NCBI RefSeq assembly: GCF_021462225.1
Contig: NC_061815.1
Coordinates: 51,650,873-51,714,872 of the forward strand
Source: Girardinichthys multiradiatus
Taxonomy: Eukaryota; Chordata; Actinopteri; Cyprinodontiformes; Goodeidae
Direction of reading: 5' to 3'
DNA: 64,000 nucleotides
Positions 46,601 through 58,600 of this stretch are shown here, piece after piece. Both the position numbers and the translations under genes were made by a program. Positions within the stretch are counted from its first letter, which is position 1, and each line of letters begins with the position of its first letter. The notes below the pieces were generated by a model. The model worked only from the letters and a program-made list of their open reading frames with translations, did no database searches and was not told where the DNA came from.

Positions 46601-49600
46601 TCCAGGAGTGACGCTGAAAAACTAGTCCATGCATTTGTTACTTCAAGGCTGGACTATTGTAATTCTTTACTATCAGGATGTCCACAAAATGCAGTTAAAA
46701 ACCTTCAGCTGATTCAAAATGCTGCAGCAAGAGTTCTGATGAAAATTAAAAAGAGAGATCATATTTCTCCTATTTTAGCTTCCCTTCATTGGCTCCCTGT
46801 TAAATCCTTTAGTTATCAGCTCCTCTCCTGTGGAACCAGCTCCCAGTTTTAGTCCGTGAGGCAGACACCCTGTCTACTTTTAAGGCTAGGCTTAAAACTT
46901 TCCTTTTTGATAAAGCTTATAGTTAGAGTGGCTTAGTTTATCCTGAGCTATCTGTGTAGTTATGCTGCTATAGGCTTAGGCTGCTGGAGGACATAATGAC
47001 CACTTTCACCCTCTTCACTACATTCTCATACTACTCTCCAATCTTACATTATTTGCTGTTATTTCAGCTTTTAACTTTGTTCTCTCTTTTCTCTTCCTAG
47101 AAGCTACACCTGGCCTGACTCTGTGTCTACCTGTGACACCTTTCTGGAGAGGAGCATCGTCCAAGCTTCTGCTGGCAACAACTTAATGCTCACCCTCTAC
47201 CAATGATCCACATAGCCCTGTCTTTCAGTGTTTAACCCTTTCTCTCTCCTAGACATGGCTACTGACTGAGCTTCTACTGTAACTAACTCTATGTTCTCTC
47301 TTTCAGACTCTAACCTTGAAAACTGGATCAGAGTTTATCTGTTCTTTCTTTCTAGATGAAACGACTAAAGGAGCTACATCCATTAACATTTACTTTTCCT
47401 TCCCATAGAAAGTACTCCTGGATCAGTGCTTCTTTGTTCTCTTTGTGTCTCTGCTCTGTTCTCTCAAACCTCCAGTCGGTCGTGGCAGATGGCCGCTCAC
47501 ACTGAGCCTGGTTCTGGTTCTGCTGGAGGTTTCTTCCTGTTAAAAGGGAGTTTTTCCTCTCCACTGTCGCTACATGCATGCTCAGTATGAGGGATTGCTG
47601 CAAAGTCAACACCAGTGACTGTCCACTGTCTCTACATGCTCATCCAGGAGGAGTGAATGCTGCAAGTCACTGACTGGATGCAATCTGCTGGGTTTCCTTA
47701 GATAGAAAAACTTTTTATCCAATTTGAATAAAAAACTGAATCTGACTGAACTGTTCAATGATTACGATTAATTAGAATGTATGAACCTGACTGTTGTGAA
47801 GAACCTTGAGACGACATGTGTTGTGAATTGGTGCTATAGAAATAAAACTAATTGAATTGAATTGAAGAGAGTGGAAGATTGAAACGGAGATGAGATGAAT
47901 AAGCTCGCTAGATTCCCCGCCAGTGTATCTGGAAGGCAGAACCTCACCGAGCTGCAGATGCAGGATCATATCCTCAACTCCAACATCTCAGCCTGGCTTT
48001 CAGATGAACCAGGAAGACAGATCTGAAGAAGAGTGTTGGAGCTAAAGACCGTTGATTAGCAGGTCTCGTCAACAACATATGGAGTAATCCAGGATATTCA
48101 ACCATCATCTCCGCATATTGAGCTGTAAGCTGAAACTTCTCATCTATATCCCTTTCCAAGGGAGTTTATCTGTGCCATCTTAGCAACAGCATGAATCCAT
48201 CACCACCATCAGCTCATGCCGACTTGGCATGTGCTGTCATCGGCTCATGTGTTGCAGCAGTATCTGGATGTTTTAACCACGCCTCTCGATGTTCCACACT
48301 TCCGATGTTTCAACAACTTCTTCACCAGAAAAAGTAAAGCATTGTTTTATGCAAAAGTCAGAGATGAACACAGCTCCTGTGCAAAACCTGTTCTCAGCAA
48401 GGCAGATTATAACCAGACCTTTTCTATTCTCTGTATAAAGCCTTTGCTCCAATGTAACCCATGACCACGAGAACCTCGGCTACATCAATCTGATGGAGTA
48501 GCAGTATGAGAGTCAACAACAAAGCTAAAGCAGCTCATAAATAATGCTGCCACCATTCAGGGAACTGCTAAACAAGGGTGCTTCATAAAATGAAAATTAT
48601 AAAAGGCCAGCTCAGAACATCCTCTTCACCACACTAACTGTACAACAGTGTCTTTAGACCAAGGTGTATTCTGATACTTTGCAGCCCAGACGAAACCAAG
48701 AAATGTTCGGTTTTCCACTGGGATTTCTAAGGTTTCACAGTAACGAACTGAATTCAGCTGAACAAAATCTGTTTCGTCTAAAAGGCTCAAAGTAACAAAC
48801 TTAAAGAAAAACCTGGAAAACAGCTGGAGTCTGATCCGAGGCTACGGAGGAGCGGCTTTTATGACTTGAAAAGAGCATGTTTTGTTCTAAGGGAGAACAG
48901 GAGACGGCTCGTCCTGGAAACCACAGAAGAAGAGATGAAGGACTCACCTGGATGGTGGGGTAGCTCAGAGAGTGGGTGATCCTCACCGGTCGGCCGCACA
49001 CCGTTGCTGTCACGTTAGCGTTATAAAACTTCGCCATGGCAATGGCATCCGCCTCTTCCTCAAACTGGATGTATGCCTGAGGAAGAGGAGGTTGTAGTGG
49101 GGCGGGGATCAGAAAGGAAATGGGATCAGACGTTTCAACAGTTCTGTCTGGGCCTCCATACAGAACCAAAACGTGTCCCTTGTGCTTCCAATACAAGATC
49201 ACAGTAACTCGACCGACCAGATGAACTGGAACTTAAGACAGAAGACGTTTCTGGAACTTTGTGTTCCAGAAACGTCTGAATTCAGGGACTGATCTAAAAT
49301 GCTCCACTGATCAGTTTCTGTTTCTTTCTTTCAATACAGAAGAAATGTGGCTTGAGTCCTGGAATAAAACTAGAAGCTGTACGTTTTAAGCCAAAGTCGG
49401 TCTGTAGGAACCGCACTGGCTGATTGGAGTGAAAACAGATCAGAGTGGGACTGTCCGGATCCGTGGATGGATTCTATTTCTGTTTTCCTCTGAAACACAA
49501 CATATCATTCCTCTCCGGAGGTGGAGTGAGGCTACCTTCACACTGCAGGCAAATGTGACCCAAATTCCATTTTTTCACCACCAAAATAACCAGAATCGTG

Positions 49601-52600
49601 CCACTCCTGCATGTGGTACTAAATTAGACGCGTATCAGACGGTTCTCAAAGCATCCACGGTCAGAATGGTATTGTCTCATTTCATCAGACTTTTAAACCA
49701 TCTTCCTGGTACCGACCAGCATCCAGACGACCCTACAGCAGCAGCATTGCTGCTGCACTAAAAGACGCTGGTAGCTGAGCTGTTTTCTGACCTTTCTTCA
49801 TCTTGTTATGATGTGATCAGAAGGTTGTCGGCTCCCGTTGATCAACAACTTAACAACACAGGAATGCCGACATCCATTACTTCCCTAAACAGATGCTGCT
49901 GTGTGACATCTACAGTCTATGTAGGTCGCTTTGGGGTCACCGACATCAGACTCAGGTCTGACGCTTCATTAGTAGTTTGAAGATCTATGCAAAAAAAAAA
50001 AAATAGGGGTGGTGCATCAAGACCTGTAGTGTGAACCTTAGATGCAGACAGGTGCACGTACCTCAGGCCTCAGGTCCAGAACCAGGTGTTTGACCACCTT
50101 CCCAAAAGGTTTGGCTAGCGCCAGCATCTCGTTGAGAAAGTTGTACCCACGCCTGAAGCCGAGGATGTTGACTACCCTCATACCCTGAAGGGAAACACAT
50201 TTAGATCCTTCACTGCAGAGCTAACATGTCTCATCAGTGATGAAGGTGGTGCTGAGGGATCAAGGAGAGCAGGAATTATTGAAACTGTGCTGAAAGGAAA
50301 CCAAGACGTACCCCTTTCCTGGTGTTGTCTGCAGAAATCAAGAAACAGAAGAAGAAAGTTCAGCTTGTTTTCAGATGAAACTGCAGCTATAATCTGATTG
50401 TTACTAAAACTTCTCAATAAACGGATTACAAACCAATGCCGTCGGACTCTCCGCAGGCATCGCCGTCATCTTCTTCCAGCTCGTCCAGAGTCACAAAGTC
50501 CTCCATGTTCTCTAGGAAGCTCTGATCAAACTAAACACACATGGACCTTCATCAGAAAAGAGAGAAACCAGGCAGGTCATACTGAGAAGGATCATCTCAC
50601 CTCATCTTCAGGCTCATCTCCTTCGGCCACCTCATGGCTCTCTTCTGCTTCAGCACCTTCTTCCTCTTTGTTTTCTGGCTCCTCTGCAAAACCTCTATGT
50701 TCAGTTGTTCCCTCTGACTCTGCCTCCTTCTTAGCCCCGCCCTCTTTTGTGTCATCATCACCAGAATCCTGTTGCTGGAATGAGCAAGTTGCTAAGTTCC
50801 TGTTTATAACTGATGAAATGAGAGTGCCTGCTTGTGGTGAGACCCAATCATGAACCGACTGTGGAGATGTATCTGCATGATGTCATGAAAACATGACATG
50901 ATGGTAACAGTGTCATTACCAGAAGTTTCCTCATTGCTCTCTTGCTTCTCTATCATCATGTTGTCTCCCAAACTCTCCTTGACCTTTCCAATGTCCACCT
51001 CATGTCTGGCCATGAAGGACAGTTGAAGTCCAAATATAAAGTACAGACCAGCATCATTTTCCTGTATGGCACTGAGATATTATCACGTACCAAGTTTTGC
51101 ATCCTAGAATCCTTTTATTACTGCACACGCTGGTACTGAAATCATGCTCCTTCTGCAGATGTTCTTAGACACAAGGTTTTCATTTAAAAGTGCATCACAG
51201 TTCACAATCCACTGGTGCAGTCAGAGCCACCTGGAGCTACACCCTCTCTAGACAGCGGAGATGATGGTGGACGTCCATAGAACACCACTATACTCCCAAC
51301 CCTCACCTTTACATCACTGTGTCTACTGTGGACCACTTCTGGTTCCTAGGCACCACCCTTTCCCAGGACCTGTGTAGGTCTAAGGTCAGGAGAAGGGCAG
51401 CTAACATGTCTGCTGACCCCACACACCCTGGACACTATTTGTAGACAGTTTCTACCTCCAGGCTGTCTCTCTGAGGAACCCAATCATCACCTCTCAGCTA
51501 CTCTGCTGGGAACTAAATGCAGATGTATAAGGAAGAAAAGATGGCTGTACATACATGTACTGCTCCTCTAAAGTTGATGTAACTATACTTCATGTCTGCA
51601 CGCTCACAGGTTGGCCAATAAAGCTGATTATGAACTTTGACCTGCTGATCAGATGATAGCTTCCTTACTGACAGTTAAAGTTGTGTTTTCCTCACCTCCT
51701 CCTGGTGCTTCTCCTCCTGCTCTTCCTCCATCCCAGACTCTGTTCTCTCAGGCTCCTCCTCATCTGTGTCTCCACTTATAACTCCCTCTTTCTCTCCCTC
51801 CTGCTTCTCTCCTGGTTTGTCCTCTTTGCCCTCCCCCACTCCTGCAGATTTGTCTTTGTCCTCCTTTTCATCCTGCTTCTTCTCCTCTCTGCCCTTGGAT
51901 GAAGACTTGGATGCCCTGGCGGTGTCTGACCTACTGCTCCTCTGGCTCTGAGCATCTTTTTCCTCCTGCCTGTGGCTCACACTGAAAAACAAGAACCAAC
52001 AATAGGATTTAATCCTTTTCTGACTCCAATAAACCAGCAGCGCCACCTTCAGGTGCTTTCATGCCAGCAAGCAGGACTGATTTCTTGCTTTACTTACTTG
52101 AGGGTTTTGTATTTGGTGCAGATGTTGAGGCGGATCAGCCTTCCTTTGATGATGAGCGGGTTCATGCTGTAATACTTCACCAGCATCTCGGCGTCCTCCA
52201 CAGTTCCCAGTTGAACAAACGCCTGAAACGCACCAACATGTTGACTCAGTCCGCCGCTCCAACATGGCGGCTGCTTAAGGAGCAGTAGAGCCACATTCCA
52301 ACGTGCAGAGCTTTCATCATCATCATCAACAAACTTTAAAAATGATAAAAGTATTCATTTATACTTCAATCACCGGGCCGGCAGCAGGTAGTAAGAACTG
52401 TCAGTTTTATGATTTAATAAACGTTTAATAGACGTTTATTAACCGCCTGAAAATGATCAATATTGTTGTTTAGTGATTTTCTGACATTTACTAATAAAAA
52501 ATGTTTAAATGACTGATTTATAGATAATCCGGTGTACGAGTTGTACTTGAATGCACCATAGAAGCAGATGCTGGGACGGACGTCCCTCGACACGGCGCCG

Positions 52601-55600
52601 GTCCAATGTCTGCTGCTTCAATGCTACAGGAGCCTGGATTCAGACTTTGTGTTTTCTTCGGAACCGGTGATACGTACAGTCTGCTTGATATCATTTGAGG
52701 CGAGAAATTCAACTTTTGCTTTGGTTCGGTCCATCTTTGCAGTTCTGTAGCTGAACCAGAACCCTCAATATTCCCAGACCTCTTGCTTGGTTCTGGTATT
52801 TAAATTTGCACCTTGGAAAGTTTAGTTTTGGACTTTAGTTCTACATAAACATCCTGCATGTGATCAGGATTCAAACAAGGCTGTAGAACCGAACTCACCT
52901 AAAAACAGGATTCAAGTTAGAAACATCTCGACTCTACAGAACCTGCATCACAAGCTTATCTGTAACCCAAATGATTCTCATCAATGCCATTAAACAGAGC
53001 TCCAATAATCAGAATAATGATGATTATTGGTTTGGCCCTTTCCAAACAAACAGACTCTGTGACAACCGGACCTTATCTGTTCCTGCTACTGACCGTTAGT
53101 AATGTCCCTCTCAAATGAATCTGTTCAGAGGCCAGGTTCTGCTGACCCAGTCTGCTGCTGCACTGACACATCCACTGTGCGTTCATCATGTCTGCGTGAA
53201 CTTCTTCAAAACCATCGCAGCTTCAGTGTCTCCCAGACGGATAGGGTGACATTTCGGACCCTTTGAGACGTTGTAAGACCACCAGAGTTTAAATTAAGGA
53301 CCAACATAAGTTTCAGAAATAATAACTTGTGTTACATGATTTGACACAAGCAGTGGACCTTCAATACGATCTGCTTATTGATCAATTTAGAGTAAGAAGA
53401 AAAGTGAGACCTGCTCTGATTACATCATAAGCATGGCTGCAGAACCAACAGGCCTCAGGTGGTTCTGCTTAGAGTAAATAGCTGGTTTTACCTGGTCAGT
53501 CAGGAACAAGTGTTTCTCCACGGTACCAAAACGTCTGGCGATGGTCAGGAGCTCCTTCTTCTTCTCATCATCTTTGGGCAGGTTGGCGAAGAACACCACC
53601 TTGCTGCCGTGGCCCACGATGTCCCTCACAGGTCTCTCCACCGGCAGATCAGAAGACCGGTGAGCCTTCTGGGAAACAGAGGATGTGTGAGCAGAGTTCG
53701 TTCCATTCCTCACGTCAAGCTGAAAGCCCTGTCACAGTTACCTCGATGACCATCAGCCTCTGGGAGAGGTAGAAGGTCACTGGTTTTCCATACAGTTTGG
53801 TTGGATGCTGTTTGTAGTAGTTGACCATGTTTAGAGCTGCTTCATGAGTCTCCATCTCCAGGAAGGCCTGAAGAAGAAGCAGAGAGTAACTGAGCGGCAG
53901 CAGGTTGGACAGTCATGGTGCTTCACTTGACCTTTACATCAAGTGCCCAACCGAACCAGCTAATGGGTCGGATAATTCAAGTCAGAACCCGCCTCTAAGG
54001 CTGTTGACAGTCTCAACTATTTTACTCCTCGATTCCCAGTTTGGGAAAGTCTGAATCAGACTGCAGAGGTTTGGGTCAGGCTGTTAGTATGAGAGAAGAT
54101 GGAGACTGGGAGGGAGTGGAACAGAACCAACCTCAATCGCAGTACAAATCAACCTGTTGGACCCAGTCAGAGTGTGAACTGATCACTGACACCAAGCCTT
54201 CTCTCTCTCCAGGTAGCGGAGCGTCGTGCAGGTAAACAGCAATGACACCCCTGCTCTAGTCTTTCCCACCTGTACTGGTTTTATTGTGCCTTTCTTGCTC
54301 TTTTGGTTGGTAGAAGCTTGGTGTATTTTGCTCCTGGGTCACAAAGCATCACACATCCAGGAATTATCCCCACTGATGGTATCTACCAGTCATCTTGGAA
54401 ATAAAATGTACCCCCTGCAATGTGCTCACATACCTCCAGGGGTACGAACCTCCGGTTAGGAATCACGGCTTTAAGTGACTGGAAGGAAAAGGTTCAACCA
54501 GTTTGAATAATATGAAACTTTGTTCCTCAGTGGTCCAGAAATTTCATCTCTATGGCAACAGCCTGGATTCATCTCTGCTCTTTAAAAAGACCAAAACTTA
54601 AGGTGCTTCAGAGGAACAGCTACAGAACATCTTTATCATGTACATCTTGATCCAACTGACTGAACTCAGCTTTGGTTCCAGGAACTGGTTCTGAACCAGA
54701 ACTGCAACAGTGCACGGCAACACAGGGGCTGTTCAGACAGAACCCACTCAGCCCGAGGAGGCGGAGCCTGTTGGTCTACCTTGTTGGTGAGAATCAGGTG
54801 CTCTCTGAGGCGGCCGAATGTCTCGGTGAAGGCAAACAGAGTCTTGTTGCTCAGAGGCTTCCTGTCGTATTTCACCACCACCACTCTGCTCCGAGACTGA
54901 GGACACCAAATTCATCATCAGAACATCATGAGCAGCAACATCTGAACTAAAACAGCACATCAACGGGGAGTCCGACTCACCATGTTCTGTCCCATCAGGT
55001 TTTCTGAGCGGCTGCGATCTCCTGCAGGCAAACAGGTTCAGTAAAAAAAGGAGATGCAGAGCAGACACAAACATGGAGGGTTCATGATCGATGTCAGTGT
55101 CTCACCCCAGCCGGAGGACATCCCTCCTACCGGTCCGGAGGACATGGGGGGTGGTCCCAGCAGGCCCGCAGAAAGGTTGGGGATGTCCCTGTGACCCCAG
55201 GCAGAAAACAAACAGTTGGAAGGAGAAATTCTCAGATATGCACCAACAGAAGGCTGATGAGGACTAAAGCTGAAGCAGAACTCTGTAATTAAAAGGTCCA
55301 AATGGAGACCGTTTTGTTCCATTTAGAGTCAGAAGTTGAGTTTGATGGTTTGATCCAAAGAAATAAACTTCTGGACTCATCAGTTCTTTTAGAGATAAGG
55401 AGAAGTTCAACCACACCAAACAGGTTCTCCTGAGAAAACCCACCTGCGAATAACAACATTGACCAGATCTGATATAATCTGCGGATGATCAGAGAGGAAG
55501 ATGAAACGTACTTTACACCTGATAAGGCTGCAGCACTTCCATCGTAATCCATTGTGTCAATCAGGAACAAACGTCGATACATAATTTCACGCGTCATTTA

Positions 55601-58600
55601 AAAAAATGTAAACACTATCGATGTCTGAATATCTGAGTCTCTGTGGGAGGCGCTATGAAGCACATGCAGTTCACGAAGGGGACAGCAGAGGGCAGCACTG
55701 CCTGGCGTACCCTATCCAATGATGCGTTGTGGGTCAAAGCAGCAATGGTGGAGGAGAGCAGACAAAGCGGAGTAAAGTTTGATAAATTACTCTTTCTGCG
55801 ACACTGAATGAACTTCTCAGGTGAGAATGAGGCTGTTTTAAAGCTGAAAGATCTGCTCGGTTCATCAAGACGTGTTCGGAGAGTGGAAGTTAAACCCAGA
55901 TGTGACTCACATCAGATCCAACGGTTCAGGTTGGGTTGATTTCAGGGTTTCATTTGTTATGGAGTAAATCGGTTTGGCTGCAAAACAGAATATTTAACTT
56001 CAATGTCTTACTGGAGAGTTTATCTGGGAATTAATCTTTATTCCTGGAAGTTGATGCTGGGAATATCGCCTCAAAAAGAGAGCAAGCCTGGCTGCAGAAC
56101 ATGTTGAAGATCATCTTTTTCTAATCCTTCTTAAAGTTCGAAAGTCCAAAGGGTTCAATCTTAAAAACATGTGGATCTTTGACTTTTTGGCAGTTGAAAA
56201 TAAATGTTTGTTAAAATGAAGTCAGTTGAATCTAACATTTATACTTTATCAGTTGTAAAAGTGTTAAATAAAGGATTGGAGACTAGAAGAGGTGAGACAG
56301 GTTGAATCACAGGAAGTGATGAGAAATAATCCATAGATTAGACGACTATTAAAATAATGGTTACTTGCAGCCCTGCGGCTGATAATAAACCACTGCAGCT
56401 CCTAAGCATCTGGATGGTTGTGTGTTTCTGTGATTTACCTTCTGCTAGGCTCCCAGTCTGGATACCTGGAACAACAGGACATCTATTCATGAAAGACACC
56501 AACAACCCTCACAGTTCAGCAAAGCTTCTGAAGTTAAAATGATTTATCTCAGCACCATATGAACAACAGAGAATGTTCTCAGTTGTATTGTATTATGACG
56601 TAAAAAAACAACAGGATTTAAAACTATTTGACAAGATGAATTATTCCCGGAAATTGGCACAGCTCTCAAGATAAAGTCTACCTCCTGTAACATCCTGAAC
56701 TGGGTTTGTAAAGCTGGTGGAGCAACAGGTTGCTTTTCCACTTTTTCTTCTCCAGCTTTCAGCAACTAGGTCATTCATGCAATCTGAGAGACGCAAGCAG
56801 CTTCAGTCTTAAAGAATGCTTTGTGCTCTGGCTTTACCTTACTAGCCTAAAATGCTGCACAATACTTCCTGTAAGTGTGGGTAAATGAGAGGATTGTCCT
56901 TGGCTTCACAGTCCAGATGTAGGAGCAGGTCTTCTTTGTCAGCACTGAGAAGTAGATGGACAAGCAAACTGTCTTGGTGTCCATGAAGGATACAGGTTTT
57001 TCTGTCCCATTCTTCCTGCAAACACGTCCCAACATGTCCTACAGAACATGGCCATCGTCTAAACCATCATCCTGTGTCTGGACCAGGTCAGGACTGCCTC
57101 AGTACCCTCTTCTTCTTCAGCAAGTCAGCCTTTGAAATGTGGTTTCCCGTTTTCTTGATGAAAAATGCAGATGCTGCAGGTAAAGAGGTAATATATAGGG
57201 GTTGGACAATGAAACTGAAACACCTGGTTTTAGACCACAATAATTTATTAGTATGGTGTAGGGCGTCCTTTTGCGGCCAATACAGCATCAATTCATCTTG
57301 GGAATGACATATACAAGTCCTGCACAGTGGTCAGAGGGATTTTAAGCCATTCTTCTTGCAGGATAGTGGCCAGGTCACTACGTGATACTGGTGGAGGAAA
57401 ACGTTTCCTGACTCGCTCCTCCAAAACACCACAAAGTGGCTCAATAATATTTAGATCTGGTGACTGTGCAGGCCATGGGAGATGTTCAACTTCACTTTCA
57501 TGTTCATCAAACCAATCTTTCACCAGTCTTGCTGTGTGTATTGGTGCATTGTCATCCTGATACACGGCACCGCCTTCAGGATACAATGTTTGAACCATTG
57601 GATGTACATGGTCCTCAAGAATGGTTCGGTAGTCCTTGGCAGTGACGCGCCCATCTAGCACAAGTATTGGGCCAAGGGAATGCCATGATATGGCAGCCCA
57701 AACCATCACTGATCCACCCCCATGCTTCACTCTGGGCTTGCAACAGTCTGGGTGGTACACTTCTTTGGGGCATCTCCACACCGTAACTCTCCTGGATGTG
57801 GGGAAAACAGTAAAGGTGGACTCATCAGAGAACAATACATGTTTCACATTGTCCACAGCCCAAGATTTGCGCTCCTTGCACCATTGAAACCAACGTTTGG
57901 CATTGACATGAGTGACCAAAGGTTTGGTTATAGCAGCCCGGCCGTGTATATTGACCCTGTGGAGCTCCTGATGGACAGTTCTGGTGGAAACAGGAGAGTT
58001 GAGGTGCACATTTAATTCTGCCGTGATTTGGGCAGCCGTGGTTTTATGTTTTTTGGATACAATCCGGGTTAGCACCCAAACATCCCTTTCAGACAGCTTC
58101 CTCTTGCGTCCACAGTTAATCCTGTTGGATGTGGTTCATCCTTCTTGGTGGTATGCTGACATTACCCTGGATACCGTGGCTCTTGATACATCACAAAGAC
58201 TTGCTGTCTTGGTCACAGATGCGCCAGCAAGACGTGCACCAACAATTTGTCCTCTTTTGAACTCTGGTATGTCACCTATAATGTTGTGTGCATTTCAATA
58301 TTTTGATCAAAACTGTGCTCTTACCCTGCTAATTGAACCTTCACACTCTGCTCTTACTGGTGCAATGTGCAATCAATGAAGACTGGTTACCAGACTGGTC
58401 CAATTTAGCCATGAAACCTCCCACACTAAAATGACCGGTGTTTCAGTTTCATTGTCCAATCCCTGTACAATGTTTTGACTCTTCTGTTTCTGCACCATTG
58501 AAGTCTGTGAGCAGACACTAGAATATAAGTTAGGGTCCATTCATCTGGTCAAATATATAACTGATATGCACAGCGTTTACCTACCAAACATTGCCTCCAA

